From assembly GCF_001463885.1 (NCBI RefSeq), contig NZ_BBWQ01000005.1, positions 248,001 through 312,000 of the forward strand: 64,000 bases of DNA. Reading direction: 5' to 3'. This stretch comes from Aureimonas altamirensis (GTDB taxonomy: Bacteria > Pseudomonadota > Alphaproteobacteria > Rhizobiales > Rhizobiaceae). Made by a program: the position numbers and the translations under genes. Positions 46,352 to 56,729 of the stretch are shown here, piece after piece. Numbering within the stretch: the first letter of the stretch is position 1; every line of letters begins with the position of its first letter. The notes beneath the pieces are model-generated. The model was not told where the DNA came from, searched no databases, and was given only the letters and a program-made list of their open reading frames with translations.

Positions 46352-46807
46352 CTACAGCCGGTGCCATCGGTCCGTTGCGGCGGCGTCGGTATCGCGGGCC
46401 TCTACCCACGCCCCCACGCTGCCATCCACGAGATGCTCGCGCTTCCAGAAAGGCGCCTCGGTCTTCATGAAATCCATGATGCAGGACGCGGCCTCGAAGG
46501 CGGCTTGCCGATGCTGGGAGGCGCAGGCAACGAAGACGATCTCCTCGCCGGGCAGGATCTTTCCGAAACGATGGATGATCGTCCAGCCGGCCAGCGGCCA
46601 GCGTTCGGCCACGGATTGCGCGATCTTGCCGATCTGCGCTTCGGCCATGCCCGGGTAATGCTCTATCTCCAGCGCGGCGAGGCGCCCGGCTTCGTCGCGG
46701 CAATAGCCGGTAAAGCTGACCAGCGCACCGAAGTCGCCGTTGGATGGCAGCGTGGACGCGGCTTGCGCAAAGTCGATGCGTTCGGCCTGGACGCGGACGA
46801 GAGCCAT
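46352..46807 (-). CDS. moaE: Molybdopterin synthase catalytic subunit
   Basis: A 151-residue MoaE. It has GALVSFTGYCRDE near residue 27, the IEHYPGMAE segment, the HRFGKILPGE strand, and FMKTEAPFWKRE with the active-site lysines. It adds sulfur to precursor Z using the MoaD thiocarboxylate. One base separates it from the moaD stop. Confidence 0.95.
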   Translation of the reverse strand: MALVRVQAERIDFAQAASTLPSNGDFGALVSFTGYCRDEAGRLAALEIEHYPGMAEAQIGKIAQSVAERWPLAGWTIIHRFGKILPGEEIVFVACASQHRQAAFEAASCIMDFMKTEAPFWKREHLVDGSVGAWVEARDTDAAATDRWHRL

Positions 46808-46808
46808 G

Positions 46809-47060
46809 TCACCCCCCCGTCATCGGTGGGAAAAAGGCCACTTCCCGAACGCTGGCCAGCGAGGCATCGTGCCGCGCATGCTCGTGGTCGAGGGCCACGC
46901 GAACGAGCTGGGGCGTCTTCAAGGCATCGGCATAATTTTCACCGCGGCTTTCCAGCCAGCCGATCAGATCGGCAACGGTGCCGATGCCGGCGGGCACGGA
47001 AACATCTTCTTCGGCCAGGCCGATACGCTCCCGGATGGATGCGAAATAGGCGAGTTTCAT
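46809..47060 (-). CDS. moaD: Molybdopterin synthase sulfur-carrier subunit
   Basis: An 83-residue ubiquitin-like protein with the family N-terminus KLAYFASIRERIG and the essential C-terminal Gly-Gly (FFPPMTGG), which is activated as a thiocarboxylate. It follows pgsA and precedes moaE, a typical rhizobial order. Confidence 0.96.
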   Translation of the reverse strand: MKLAYFASIRERIGLAEEDVSVPAGIGTVADLIGWLESRGENYADALKTPQLVRVALDHEHARHDASLASVREVAFFPPMTGG

Positions 47061-47075
47061 GGCGCGACCTCCCGG

Positions 47076-47657
47076 TCAGACGTCGATGTGGCGCAGGCCC
47101 GCTCGGAAATAATCATAGCCGGTATAGAGGGTGATCAGCGCCGCGATCCAGAGGAAGAGAATGCCGAGTTCGGTGACATAGGGGAAAATCTGGTCGCCGG
47201 CCGGACCTGCCAGCAGGAAGGCGATAGCCACCATCTGCGCCGCCGTCTTCCACTTGGCCAGGCGGGTTACCGGAACGCTCACCTTCAACTCGGCGAGATA
47301 CTCACGCAGGCCGGATACGAGGATTTCCCGGCACAGGATCACGATGGCGGCCCAGATGCTCCAGCCGGCTATGGTGCCGTCGGCTGCCAGAACCAGAAGG
47401 GCGGCGGCCACGAGGAGCTTGTCGGCAATCGGGTCCAGCATGCGGCCGATGGTCGAGGTTTGCTGCCATATGCGTGCCAGATAGCCGTCGAGCCAGTCGG
47501 TGATGCTGGCCGTGGCGAACAGGAAGACCGCCCACCACCGCGCCGTGTCGGAGCCGTGCAGCCGCCCTTCCACGAAGAAGCACAGGACGACCAGCGGCAC
47601 CGCGAGGATGCGCGCATATGTCAGGATGTTCGGCAGGTTGAGTGCCTTGGATGCCAT
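47076..47657 (-). CDS. pgsA: CDP-diacylglycerol--glycerol-3-phosphate 3-phosphatidyltransferase
   Basis: A 193-residue membrane enzyme of phosphatidylglycerol synthesis. It begins NLPNILTYARILAVPLVV and has the CDP-alcohol phosphotransferase motif DWLDGYLAR, then GRMLDPIADK. About five hydrophobic helices. The ATG at 47657 fits the family. It lies downstream of uvrC on the same strand. Confidence 0.96.
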   Translation of the reverse strand: MASKALNLPNILTYARILAVPLVVLCFFVEGRLHGSDTARWWAVFLFATASITDWLDGYLARIWQQTSTIGRMLDPIADKLLVAAALLVLAADGTIAGWSIWAAIVILCREILVSGLREYLAELKVSVPVTRLAKWKTAAQMVAIAFLLAGPAGDQIFPYVTELGILFLWIAALITLYTGYDYFRAGLRHIDV

Positions 47658-47730
47658 GGTTACCGTCCGCAGTTCGATGGCCCTTTGAACCGTTCGTGGG
47701 GTCAAACGTCAAGGTATGGAAAGCCGATCT

Positions 47731-49752
47731 TCAGCCGCCGTTGAAATGATCGTAGACCAGCCGCGCCATCGCTTCCGAGATGCCGTCCACCTTGCGCAGA
47801 TCGCTCAGGGCCGCACGGGATACCGCCTTCGCCGTTCCGAAATGCTGCAGCAGGGCGCGCTTGCGCGCCGGTCCGACACCGGCGATCTCGTCGAGCGGGT
47901 TGCGCGTCAACTCCTTGGAGCGGCGGGCCCGGTGGGTGCCAATGGCAAAGCGGTGGGCCTCGTCCCGCAGACGCTGCACGAAGTACAGGACGGGATCGCG
48001 CGGGGGCAGGGTGAAACTGTCCTGGCCCGGTATGACGAAGCGCTCACGCCCGGCGTCCCGGTCCACGCCCTTGGCGACGCCGATGGTGGTGACCTTGTCG
48101 GCAATGCCGAGCCCCTCAAGGATCTCGCGCACCGCCGAAACTTGGCCCTTGCCGCCATCGATGAGGACAAGGTCGGGCCAGGCGGGCATTTCCGCGTCGG
48201 CCGCACTTTCGGCATCGGCGGGCGGCGCCACCGGGCCGGCCTCGCCATGGTCCTTGATCAGCCTTGCGAAGCGGCGGGACATCACCTCGCGCATCATGCC
48301 GAAATCGTCTCCAGGCGTGATCTCGGTCGAGCGGATATTGAACTTGCGATACTGGTTCTTGGCGAAGCCGTCCGGCCCCGCCACGATCATCGCGCCCACG
48401 GCCTGGTTGCCCATGATGTGGGAATTGTCGAACACTTCGATGCGGCGGGGCGTGTAGGCAAGCTTGAACGTCTCGCGCAGGCCCTCCAGCAGGCGCGCCT
48501 GCGTCGACGTTTCGGCAAGGCGGCGTCCCAGCGCCTCCCGGGCGTTGACGGTGGCATGGTCGACAAGGTCGCGTTTCGCCCCGCGTGACGGCACGCTGAT
48601 GCGCACGCGTCGGCCGGCGCGCGCCGACAGCGCATCGGCCAGCAACTCCTGCTCTTCAACCTCGATGGGCAGCATCACCTGCGTTGCCGGCGGCTTGTCG
48701 TCGTAGAACTGGGCCAGGAAGGCGGACAGCACCTCCGCCGGTTCGATACTCGGATCCGCCTTGGGGAAGTAGGCGCGGTTGCCCCAGTTCTGCCCCGTGC
48801 GGAAGAAGAAGACCTGGATACAGGTCAGGCCGCCTTCCTGATGCATGGCGAACACGTCGGCTTCGTCGACGCCTTGTGGATTGATTCCCTGGTGGCTCTG
48901 GATGTGGGAGAGGGCGGACAGGCGGTCGCGATAGATGGCCGCGCGCTCGAAATCCAGCTCGGCCGACGCATCCTGCATCGCCGAGCCGAGGGACTGGCGA
49001 ACCTGCGTCGAGCGGCCGGACAGGAAGTCCTTCGCTTCGCCGACGAGACGAGCGTAATCAGGGATCGAGATTTCGCCCGTGCAGGGGCCGGAGCATCGCT
49101 TGATCTGGAACAGCAGGCATGGGCGGGTGCGCGTCTGGTAGACGCTGTCGGTGCATGTGCGCAAAAGGAAGGCGCGCTGCAGCGCGTTGACCGTGCGTCC
49201 CACCGCCCCGGCCGACGCGAATGGCCCGAAATACTGGCCCTTGCGGGCTTGCGCGCCCCGATGCTTCAGGATGGCGGGGGCCTCGTGATCGGCCGGCACG
49301 AAAATATACGGAAAGGATTTGTCGTCGCGCAGCAGAACGTTGAAGCGCGGGCGCAGCCTCTTGATGAGGTTCGCCTCGAGCAGCAGCGCTTCCGTCTCCG
49401 TCCGGGTGGTGACGAATTCCATGTGCGTCGTCGCCCGGATCATGCGGGCTATGCGGTTGGTATGCCCGCCGAGACGCGTATAGTTGGCCACCCGCTTGCG
49501 CAGCGAGCGCGCCTTGCCGACATAGAGCACCTCGTGCGCATGGTCGAACATGCGGTACACGCCGGGAGAGTTGGGCAGGCGGCGCGCGAAGGCGGCAATC
49601 AGGTCTGCCCCGCGAAGCCCATGATCGACCGACGAGCCGCCATCGTCCCACTGGATGGCCGGACGCACCCTAGCTTCCGAATCCGCAGGCTCCTCGGCGA
49701 TCTCGTCTTCGCTTTCCGTATCGTCTTCAAGGAGTTCGTCTTCAGGCTTCAT
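47731..49752 (-). CDS. uvrC: UvrABC system protein C
   Basis: A 673-residue excision nuclease subunit. The GIY-YIG domain ([21 protein letters not shown]) starts near residue 60 after an acidic extension of about 45 residues. A UVR motif, an RNase H-like domain with [16 protein letters not shown] and [11 protein letters not shown], and a C-terminal helix-hairpin-helix ([18 protein letters not shown]) follow. It makes both incisions around DNA lesions. Confidence 0.97.
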   Translation of the reverse strand: MKPEDELLEDDTESEDEIAEEPADSEARVRPAIQWDDGGSSVDHGLRGADLIAAFARRLPNSPGVYRMFDHAHEVLYVGKARSLRKRVANYTRLGGHTNRIARMIRATTHMEFVTTRTETEALLLEANLIKRLRPRFNVLLRDDKSFPYIFVPADHEAPAILKHRGAQARKGQYFGPFASAGAVGRTVNALQRAFLLRTCTDSVYQTRTRPCLLFQIKRCSGPCTGEISIPDYARLVGEAKDFLSGRSTQVRQSLGSAMQDASAELDFERAAIYRDRLSALSHIQSHQGINPQGVDEADVFAMHQEGGLTCIQVFFFRTGQNWGNRAYFPKADPSIEPAEVLSAFLAQFYDDKPPATQVMLPIEVEEQELLADALSARAGRRVRISVPSRGAKRDLVDHATVNAREALGRRLAETSTQARLLEGLRETFKLAYTPRRIEVFDNSHIMGNQAVGAMIVAGPDGFAKNQYRKFNIRSTEITPGDDFGMMREVMSRRFARLIKDHGEAGPVAPPADAESAADAEMPAWPDLVLIDGGKGQVSAVREILEGLGIADKVTTIGVAKGVDRDAGRERFVIPGQDSFTLPPRDPVLYFVQRLRDEAHRFAIGTHRARRSKELTRNPLDEIAGVGPARKRALLQHFGTAKAVSRAALSDLRKVDGISEAMARLVYDHFNGG

Positions 49753-49949
49753 GTCGCATCTTATACCGGGCGCGTCTGGAACCCTTCATATAAGCCGCCT
49801 GTGGCACGATTGCAGCCGACGGCTGTCGCATAAGTGCCTGCCTGCGGATTTTGCCCCTGTGTCTCCCGTCTGCAATTGCGCCGGATGCCCGACATCTTAA
49901 ATATTCCTTTTCGTCGAGCTTGCGTGAAGCTTGCGTGGAGTGCCTGGCG

Positions 49950-50600
49950 ATGAACCGCCTGCCTGTCTTGATCTGCCTGATGATACTGGCCGGCCTGAGC
50001 CAGCCGGTGCTGGCGGCCGATGTCGCCGATCCTGCCGCCGACCTGGTCGATGCCGGGCCGCAGCTCTATACCTGGGTCGGTCCCTATGGCGGTGCTTTCG
50101 TGGGGTATAGCCGCGCCGATTTCGACAATCCCGGCGGCGGCACGTTCCGCGCGGACGGCTTCATCGGCGGCATCTATGCCGGCTACAACCTGCAGAGCGA
50201 ACGGCTGGTCTATGGTCTGGAAGCCGATGTCGGCGCCAGCGATGTCGACGGCAGCGGAACGGCCTTCTCGACCGGCGTTCCCCTCGATGAAAGCTCAACG
50301 GCGTTCGGCTCGCTGCGCGCGCGCGTCGGCATCGCCTACGACCCGATCCTGATGTTCGCGACGGCAGGGCTTGCGGTCGCCAGCAACGAGCTTTCCTTGA
50401 ATGGCTCCAGCGACAGCGCAACGCATCTCGGCTGGACGGTGGGGGCAGGCGTCGAGGCGGCCTTGCGCGACAATGTCACATCGCGGATCGAGTATCGCTA
50501 CACCGACTTCCAGAGCCGCGATTACGACATCGGCAATGTCACCATCTCGTCCGGCTATGACGAGCATTCGATCCGCGCGGGCCTGGCCCTGAAGTTCTAG
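49950..50600 (+). CDS. Outer-membrane beta-barrel protein (Omp25/31-like)
   Basis: A 216-residue protein with a signal peptide (residues 1-22, ending VLAA) and alternating beta strands typical of eight-stranded barrels: WVGPYGGAFVGYSRA, FIGGIYAGYNLQSERLVYGLEAD, and a final IRAGLALKF with the C-terminal Phe. It resembles the Omp25/Omp31 proteins of Brucella and relatives. The ATG at 49950 has GTGGAG upstream. It converges with aat. Confidence 0.9.
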   Translation: MNRLPVLICLMILAGLSQPVLAADVADPAADLVDAGPQLYTWVGPYGGAFVGYSRADFDNPGGGTFRADGFIGGIYAGYNLQSERLVYGLEADVGASDVDGSGTAFSTGVPLDESSTAFGSLRARVGIAYDPILMFATAGLAVASNELSLNGSSDSATHLGWTVGAGVEAALRDNVTSRIEYRYTDFQSRDYDIGNVTISSGYDEHSIRAGLALKF

Positions 50601-50615
50601 CCCCGTTAGCGGGGC
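50600..50615. terminator. Hairpin shared by the convergent omp and aat stops
   Basis: GCCCCG-TTAG-CGGGGC is a perfect 6-bp stem that includes the last base of the omp stop codon and spans the aat stop codon. No T-run on either side. It may act as a shared transcript end. Confidence 0.4.
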
Positions 50616-51238
50616 AGGACGTCTTCCAGCGTGAGCGCGTCGTCTGCATCGAACGTGGCATCCACCTCCAGCGCCGCGGCAAGCAAGGCATGGTACCGCC
50701 GCCGCGAGATTTCGACTGCGCCGAGGCTGGCCAGATGCGCCGTCAGAAACTGCGTATCCAGCAGTACGAAACCGTCCTTGCGAAGCCGTGCGCACAGATA
50801 GGCGAGCGCGATCTTGGATGCGTCGGTGCGGCGCGAAAACATGCTTTCGCCGAAGAATGCACCGCCAAGGCTTACCCCGTAGAGGCCACCGACAAGGTCG
50901 TCGCCGTCGAAGGCTTCGACGCTGTGCGCATGCCCCATGCGGAACAGTTGCAGGTACAGATCGCGGATCGTCCGGTTGATCCAGGTTTCGGTGCGGCCGG
51001 GCTGCGGTTCCGCGCAACTGTCCACGACGGCCGGAAAGGCCGTGTCGAAGCGGATATCGAAGCGCTGGCTGCGGATGGTGCGTGCCAGCCGGCGTGCGAT
51101 ATGCAGGCCATCGAGCGGCAGGATGCCCCGCTCGGACGGGTCGATCCAATGGATCGACCGGTCCGTCGCGGATTCGGCCATGGGAAATATGCCGCTGGCA
51201 TAAGCCCGGAGGAGAAGCTCAGGCGTGATCGAAACCAT
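50606..51238 (-). CDS. aat: Leucyl/phenylalanyl-tRNA--protein transferase
   Basis: A 210-residue enzyme that adds Leu or Phe to proteins with N-terminal Arg or Lys for ClpS/ClpAP degradation. It shows [17 protein letters not shown], the [12 protein letters not shown] segment and [19 protein letters not shown]. Downstream of accC on the same strand (27 bp gap). Confidence 0.96.
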   Translation of the reverse strand: MVSITPELLLRAYASGIFPMAESATDRSIHWIDPSERGILPLDGLHIARRLARTIRSQRFDIRFDTAFPAVVDSCAEPQPGRTETWINRTIRDLYLQLFRMGHAHSVEAFDGDDLVGGLYGVSLGGAFFGESMFSRRTDASKIALAYLCARLRKDGFVLLDTQFLTAHLASLGAVEISRRRYHALLAAALEVDATFDADDALTLEDVLPR

Positions 51239-51265
51239 GTCGCTTGGGCTCCGGGATGGGGCGGG

Positions 51266-52618
51266 TCAAGCCGCTTTCGCGCCACCCGCCAGGTATTCTT
51301 CAAGCCAGTGGATATCGTAGTTCCCGGCCTGGATGTCAGGGTTGTCCACAAGCCGCTGGAACAGCGGCAGCGTGGTCTTTACGCCGTCCACGATGATCTC
51401 GTCCAGCGCACGGCGCAGACGCATCAGGCATTCCTGCCGGTTACGGCCATGCACGATCAGCTTGCCGATGAGACTGTCGTAGAAGGGTGGGATCGTATAG
51501 CCCTGATAAACGCCCGAATCGATCCGGGTGCCGATGCCGCCGGGCGCATGATAGTAGCTGATCTGGCCCGGCGAGGGGGCGAAGGTGACCGGGTCTTCCG
51601 CATTGATCCGGCACTCGATCGCGTGGCCCGAAAACGTCACCTGATCCTGTGTCAGGGACAATCCCTGGCCGGCGGCGACGCGGAGCTGCTCGTGGACGAG
51701 GTCCAGCCCGGTGATCGCCTCGGTGACCGGATGCTCCACCTGCAGGCGGGTGTTCATCTCGATGAAATAGAACTCATCGTTCTCGTACAGGAACTCGATC
51801 GTGCCGGCGCCGCGGTACTTCATCTTGCGCATGGCGCTGGCGCAGATCTCGCCGATCTCCTTGCGCTGCGAATCGGTGAGGGCAGGCGACTGGGCCTCTT
51901 CCCAGACCTTCTGGTGCCGGCGCTGAAGCGAACAGTCGCGCTCGCCCAGATGGATCGCATTGCCTTCGCCATCGCCGAAGACCTGGATTTCGATATGCCG
52001 CGGCTTGCCGAGATACTTCTCGATGTAGACGGCGTCGTCGCCGAAAGCCGCGCCGGCTTCCGAGCGGGCGGTTGCCAGCGCCATGGACAGGTCTTCCGCC
52101 GTGCGGGCAACCTTCATGCCGCGGCCACCGCCGCCGGCCGAAGCCTTGACCAGGACGGGGAAGCCGATATCGGCCGCGATCCGCATGGCTTCGCCATCGT
52201 CCGTCACCGCGCCGGGAGAGCCGGGGACAACGGGAATGCCGAGAGCCTGTGCCGTACGCTTGGCCTCGATCTTGTCGCCCATGGTGCGGATGTCGCTGGC
52301 GCGCGGACCGATGAAGGTGATGTTGTGCGCTTCCAGAATATCGGCGAACCGTGCGTTCTCCGACAGGAAGCCATAGCCCGGATGCACCGCATCCGCGCCC
52401 GAGATTTCGCAGGCCGCCAGGATCTGCGGGATGTTGAGATAGCTGTCGCGTGCCGGCGGCGGGCCGATGCAGACGCTCTCGTCGGCAAGGCGCACATGCA
52501 TCGCGCCGTTGTCGGCGGTGGAATGGACGGCCACGGTCGGGATGCCGAGTTCCTTGCAGGCGCGCAGCACCCGCAAGGCGATCTCACCGCGATTGGCGAT
52601 TAGAACCTTGTTGAACAT
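51266..52618 (-). CDS. accC: Acetyl-CoA carboxylase, biotin carboxylase subunit
   Basis: A 450-residue biotin carboxylase. It starts [20 protein letters not shown], has the glycine-rich ATP-grasp loop [13 protein letters not shown], and [14 protein letters not shown] as metal-binding and active-site region. It carboxylates biotin on AccB, encoded 7 bp upstream. The ATG at 52618 is fixed by homology. Confidence 0.98.
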   Translation of the reverse strand: MFNKVLIANRGEIALRVLRACKELGIPTVAVHSTADNGAMHVRLADESVCIGPPPARDSYLNIPQILAACEISGADAVHPGYGFLSENARFADILEAHNITFIGPRASDIRTMGDKIEAKRTAQALGIPVVPGSPGAVTDDGEAMRIAADIGFPVLVKASAGGGGRGMKVARTAEDLSMALATARSEAGAAFGDDAVYIEKYLGKPRHIEIQVFGDGEGNAIHLGERDCSLQRRHQKVWEEAQSPALTDSQRKEIGEICASAMRKMKYRGAGTIEFLYENDEFYFIEMNTRLQVEHPVTEAITGLDLVHEQLRVAAGQGLSLTQDQVTFSGHAIECRINAEDPVTFAPSPGQISYYHAPGGIGTRIDSGVYQGYTIPPFYDSLIGKLIVHGRNRQECLMRLRRALDEIIVDGVKTTLPLFQRLVDNPDIQAGNYDIHWLEEYLAGGAKAA

Positions 52619-52625
52619 GGACACC

Positions 52626-53114
52626 TCAGGCCACGACGACGAGGGCTTCGCCATACTCGACCGGCTGGCCGTTCTCGACGCAGATGCGCTTGACGACGCC
52701 GGCGCGCGGCGACGGGATCTGGTTCATCGTCTTCATCGCCTCGATGATCAGCAGCGTATCGCCTTCCTTGACCTGCTGGCCAACCTCGACGAAGGCCTTG
52801 GCGCCGGGCGCAGAGGCCATATAGACCGTGCCGACCATGGGCGAGGGCACCGTGCCGACTTCCGGCCCGGACGCGGCGGGCGCAGGCGCGGCGGCCGGCG
52901 CTGCAGCCTGGGGAGCCGGGGCCATCTGCTGCGGCGCATATTGTTGCGGTATGCCGGTCATGTAGCCGCCTGCCGCGACATATTCCTTCTGGCGCGAAAC
53001 GCGGATGCGAAGCTCGCCCTGCTCGACCTCGATCTCGGTCAGGTCGGTATCGTTCAGGATATCGGCCAATTCGCGGATGAGGGAGCGGTCCACGGCGTTG
53101 TCTTCTTTCGACAT
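52626..53114 (-). CDS. accB: Acetyl-CoA carboxylase, biotin carboxyl carrier protein
   Basis: A 162-residue BCCP. The biotinylated lysine is in [10 protein letters not shown] near residue 128. An Ala/Pro/Gln-rich linker (about residues 50-88) joins it to the N-terminal part. Forms the first step of fatty-acid synthesis together with AccC downstream. Confidence 0.98.
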   Translation of the reverse strand: MSKEDNAVDRSLIRELADILNDTDLTEIEVEQGELRIRVSRQKEYVAAGGYMTGIPQQYAPQQMAPAPQAAAPAAAPAPAASGPEVGTVPSPMVGTVYMASAPGAKAFVEVGQQVKEGDTLLIIEAMKTMNQIPSPRAGVVKRICVENGQPVEYGEALVVVA

Positions 53115-53194
53115 TTCTTATCCTTGAGAAGCCCATGCAATTGTGATGTGGGCCGTATAAAGCGTTTCAGGGCGTTATGGGAAGAGCGATTGCG

Positions 53195-53956
53195 TCAGGA
53201 GCAGGTTGCGCTGCCGCAGGCGCGCACATTGGCGATCTTGCCGGCCAGCGCATCGGCGCCCACCGCGCCGGGCACCATTTCGTCGCCGATGACGTAGGAG
53301 GGCGTGCCGCTGATCTGCAGCGAGACGGCCATCCGGGCCGCCGCATCCAGCTCTTCCTCGATGGCGGAGTTGGCCATCGCCGCGCGGATATCGGCCTCGC
53401 CCGCGCCGAGGGCCACCGCCACTTCGATGGCGCGGTCTTCGTCGGCGGTACTGCGGGACATCAGGAGTTGCGACTGGAACTCGCCGTACTTGTCCGGGTG
53501 CAGGTTGCGGAAGGCCAGGCTGACACGGCTTGCCGCCACGGATTCGGGCCCCAGTACGGGTATCTCGTGCAGCACCACGCGCAATTGAGGGTCGGCTTCC
53601 AGAAGAGCCTGCATGTCGGCATGGGCCCGCTTGCAGTAGCCGCAATTGTAGTCGAAGAATTCGACAAGCGTGACGTCGCCTTCAGGATTGCCCAGCGTTG
53701 CGCCTTCGCGCGTCGCAAACAGCGCGTCGCCCGCCGCGGCGATGGCCTGCTTCTGGGTGTCACGGGACTGCGCATTGCGCTTCTGCTCCAGCGCGCCCAT
53801 CACCTCTACCAGCACTTCCGGATTGGCCATAAGGTATTCGCGCACCGTCTCGCCGATTTCCTGCTTCTGCGCAGCATCGAAGCCCTGCGCCACGGCGGGA
53901 AGCGGAACAACGGCAAGGCTGAGCGCGGCAGCGGCCAGGAGGGGATGCAACTTCAA
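53195..53956 (-). CDS. DsbA-family thioredoxin-like protein
   Basis: A 253-residue periplasmic protein. The signal peptide is residues 1-23 (ending AVAQ). The DsbA/Com1-like fold has the redox motif CGYC in FFDYNCGYCKRAHAD near residue 107 and a cis-proline loop SGTPSYVIGD. An N-terminal helical region (about 26-80) precedes the fold, as in ScsC/Com1-type proteins. It could act as thiol oxidase or isomerase. Two extra cysteines lie at the very C-terminus (ACGSATCS). Confidence 0.9.
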   Translation of the reverse strand: MKLHPLLAAAALSLAVVPLPAVAQGFDAAQKQEIGETVREYLMANPEVLVEVMGALEQKRNAQSRDTQKQAIAAAGDALFATREGATLGNPEGDVTLVEFFDYNCGYCKRAHADMQALLEADPQLRVVLHEIPVLGPESVAASRVSLAFRNLHPDKYGEFQSQLLMSRSTADEDRAIEVAVALGAGEADIRAAMANSAIEEELDAAARMAVSLQISGTPSYVIGDEMVPGAVGADALAGKIANVRACGSATCS

Positions 53957-54004
53957 AGCGTTCGTCCTTGTCAGGCGCCGTGGCGGCCGGGGCCGCCGGC
54001 GCGG

Positions 54005-55375
54005 TCAACGTGTCTGGATGATATCCTGTGCCTGCTGCCATTGCGGCGTGCCGGGCCGGAACTTCTGCTGTGCGCGTGCCGCGAAAACCTTGGATTCGCG
54101 GAAATTGCCCGCCTGCCAATAGCCTTCGGCCGTCGCCAGCTCCGCTGCCCCGACATCTCCAGTATGGCCGTAAGCCATGGCAAGGAAGCGATAGGCGTTG
54201 TAATTGTTCGGCTCCAGGTCGAGGCCGCGGCGGATCTCGGTGATCGCCTGCTTCATCTGGGACGGGTCCCCCGAGGTCACGAGCGCCTGCCCGATGGATG
54301 CCTGCAGAAGGCCGGAGCGGCCCGGCGCCAGTTCGGCCGCACGGCGGAACTGCGTTGCCGCTTCCTTGCCGCGCCCGGCTTCCATCAGGATTTCACCCTT
54401 CACCTCGTAAAACCATGGATTGCGCGGGCTCTGCTGGATCAGCCGGTCGATCTTGGCAAGCGCGCCCGACGGCACGCCCGACAACTGGGTTGCGATGACA
54501 TCGCCGTACAGGGCGGGCTGGCTGTGCAGGTCGCGGCCGAAGGTCTGCCGCACCAGCGTCGCGCCGCCGTTGTAGGCGGCGATCTTGGCGCGCGCCAGAT
54601 CGTGGCGCAATTGCAGCTCGGGAGAGTCCTTGCGGTCGAAATAGGGACTTTCGCGCGCCGCCGTCTGGAGAAATCCGATGCGATCCTGCGGCGCGGGATG
54701 GGAGCTGAGATAGCGGTCGGTGCCACGGCCCGACAGCATGTTGTTGCGCAGCAGGCCGTCGAAGCTGTCGAGAAGGCCCTTCGGCGACTGGCCCGTCTTG
54801 CGCAGATAGGTCAGGGCCGACCGGTCGGCGGTGATTTCTTCCGTCCGCTGGTACGACATCAGGCCACGCCGTGCGAGGCCCCCGCCGCCCATCATGATGC
54901 CGCTGCCGGCCCCGGCCGCGGCGGAAGAGCCGCCAGCCGCACCCGCAACGGCGACGCCCGCGCCCAGAAGCCCGGCCACGACGGCGATCACCTGCGCCCG
55001 TGCAAGCTGGTCGCGCAGGCGCTCCTGGTGGCCTCCGGCCAGATGGCCGATCTCGTGTGCGATGACGCCGATGGTCTCGTTGGGCGTTTCAGAATTCAGG
55101 ATTGTGCCCGTATTGATGAAGATGCGCCGCCCGGCCACGAAAGCGTTGAACGACAGATCGTTGACGAGAACGATCTCCACCCGGTTCGATTGCAGCCCGG
55201 CGGCCCTCAACAGCGGTTCGGTATAATCGCGGATCAGCCCTTCGATCTGGGCATCGCGCACGACGGGCAGGCGGCCGCGCTGCTGCGCTTCCGCAACTGG
55301 CGGCAACACAACCGTTGCCACGGCGGCCGCAAACGCGACGATGGTGCGGGTAAGGCGGCCCAGGCCCGGTTTCAT
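54005..55375 (-). CDS. M48-family metalloprotease with TPR repeats (BepA-like)
   Basis: A 456-residue exported protease. The signal peptide is residues 1-30 (ending VAEA). The zinc site HEIGH is at about residues 106-110 in IGVIAHEIGHLAGGH. A Gly/Ala-rich loop follows, and the C-terminal 190 residues form TPR-like helices. BepA relatives check the assembly of outer-membrane proteins including LptD. The start at 55375 is chosen because it begins the signal peptide; another ATG lies upstream at about 55455. Confidence 0.9.
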   Translation of the reverse strand: MKPGLGRLTRTIVAFAAAVATVVLPPVAEAQQRGRLPVVRDAQIEGLIRDYTEPLLRAAGLQSNRVEIVLVNDLSFNAFVAGRRIFINTGTILNSETPNETIGVIAHEIGHLAGGHQERLRDQLARAQVIAVVAGLLGAGVAVAGAAGGSSAAAGAGSGIMMGGGGLARRGLMSYQRTEEITADRSALTYLRKTGQSPKGLLDSFDGLLRNNMLSGRGTDRYLSSHPAPQDRIGFLQTAARESPYFDRKDSPELQLRHDLARAKIAAYNGGATLVRQTFGRDLHSQPALYGDVIATQLSGVPSGALAKIDRLIQQSPRNPWFYEVKGEILMEAGRGKEAATQFRRAAELAPGRSGLLQASIGQALVTSGDPSQMKQAITEIRRGLDLEPNNYNAYRFLAMAYGHTGDVGAAELATAEGYWQAGNFRESKVFAARAQQKFRPGTPQWQQAQDIIQTR

Positions 55376-55483
55376 GATAAATCCTGCCTCCCGGAAACGA
55401 TTCGCATTTGCGGTCAGGTTCACCCCTGAGGCCGGCAAATGCAAAGTGTCGGCCATGCCAATCCGGCGATTGTGAGGCTCTTT

Positions 55484-56656
55484 ATGCATGCGAACCCCAA
55501 TCCTGCCCCCTCTGCCCGCTCGGATGTGGCGCCCTTCCGGGCCATGGACGTGCTGGCCGAGGCAAACCGGCTGAAGGCAGGCGGAGCGCCGATCATCTCG
55601 CTGGCGGTCGGCCAACCCTCGGCGCCGGCCCCGGCCGTGGCATTGTCCGCCGCACGCGACATGCTGCACCATGGCGTCGCTTCCTATACGGATGCGATGG
55701 GGCATGCGTCGCTGCGCGCCCGCATCGCCTCACACTATCGTGACGCCTACGCAGTCCAGGTGCCGGGCGAGCGCGTCATGGTGACGACGGGTTCGTCCGC
55801 CGGCTTCAACCTTGCCTTTCTGGCAGCCTTCGATCCCGGCGCGCGCATCGCGATCGCCGCCCCGGGCTATCCCGCCTATCGCAACATCATGCGCGCTTTG
55901 GGCATCGAGCCTGTCGAGATCGAGACAGGCCCCCAGGACGGTTACGTGCTGACGGCCGAAAGGCTGGTGGCGGAGCACCGCAAAAGCCCGGTGCAGGGCG
56001 TCCTCGTCGCCAGTCCGGCCAACCCGACGGGCACGGTGACGCCGCGCGCCCAATTGAAGGAATTGATAGAGTTCGCCGACCGCGAAGGCATCACCTTCAT
56101 CTCAGACGAGATCTACCACGGGTTGGTGTATGGCGAGGCCGCCAGTTCGGCTCTCGAGTTTACCGACCGCGCCATCGTCATAAACTCCTTCTCGAAATAT
56201 TACTGCATGACGGGCTGGCGCATCGGCTGGCTCGTGCTGCCGGAAAGCCTGCGCCGCGCGGCGGAGCGGATCGGCCAGAGCCTCTACATTTCGGCGCCGG
56301 AAGTGTCCCAGGTGGCGGCCGAAGCGGCTTTCGATGCGCGCGACGAGCTGGAAGGGGTTCGACGCATCTACGAGATCAATCGCCGGCTGATGATCGAGCG
56401 GCTGCCGCATATGGGGTTTTCGGGCATCGCGCCGATCGACGGCGCCTTCTACGCCTATGCTGCCTTGCCGCAGGGCTGGACCAGCGCCACACAATTTGCG
56501 CGCGAGCTTTTGCAGAGCGCTCACGTGGCGGTGGCGCCCGGGCTCGACTTCGACCTGGCCAAGGGTGAGGGCACGGTGCGCCTGTCCTATGCGGGCAATA
56601 CGGCCGCCATGGAAGAGGCGCTGAACCGGCTGCAGGCCTTTATCGAGCGGCGATAG
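55484..56656 (+). CDS. Class I/II PLP-dependent aminotransferase
   Basis: A 390-residue fold-type I aminotransferase. It has ISLAVGQPSAPAP, GSSAGFNLAF, SPANPTGTV, ISDEIYHGLVYG, and the PLP lysine in NSFSKYYCMTGWRIGW. Similar to aspartate/aromatic-type enzymes; the amino-acid substrate is not clear. The start is the ATG at 55484. Divergent from the M48 protease and convergent with rne. Confidence 0.92.
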   Translation: MHANPNPAPSARSDVAPFRAMDVLAEANRLKAGGAPIISLAVGQPSAPAPAVALSAARDMLHHGVASYTDAMGHASLRARIASHYRDAYAVQVPGERVMVTTGSSAGFNLAFLAAFDPGARIAIAAPGYPAYRNIMRALGIEPVEIETGPQDGYVLTAERLVAEHRKSPVQGVLVASPANPTGTVTPRAQLKELIEFADREGITFISDEIYHGLVYGEAASSALEFTDRAIVINSFSKYYCMTGWRIGWLVLPESLRRAAERIGQSLYISAPEVSQVAAEAAFDARDELEGVRRIYEINRRLMIERLPHMGFSGIAPIDGAFYAYAALPQGWTSATQFARELLQSAHVAVAPGLDFDLAKGEGTVRLSYAGNTAAMEEALNRLQAFIERR

Positions 56657-56674
56657 GCCCGCTCCTGAAACCAA

Positions 56675-56702
56675 AACGCCGGCCACTTGCGTGACCGGCG
56701 TT
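56675..56702 (-). terminator. Intrinsic terminator of rne
   Basis: AACGCCGG at 56675-56682 and CCGGCGTT at 56695-56702 form a perfect 8-bp stem around a 12-nt loop. On the minus strand the stem runs into a T4 sequence, 28 bp after the rne stop. It may also serve the convergent aminotransferase gene. Confidence 0.7.
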
Positions 56703-56729
56703 CCGATATCGTACCGATATCTGTCAGGA

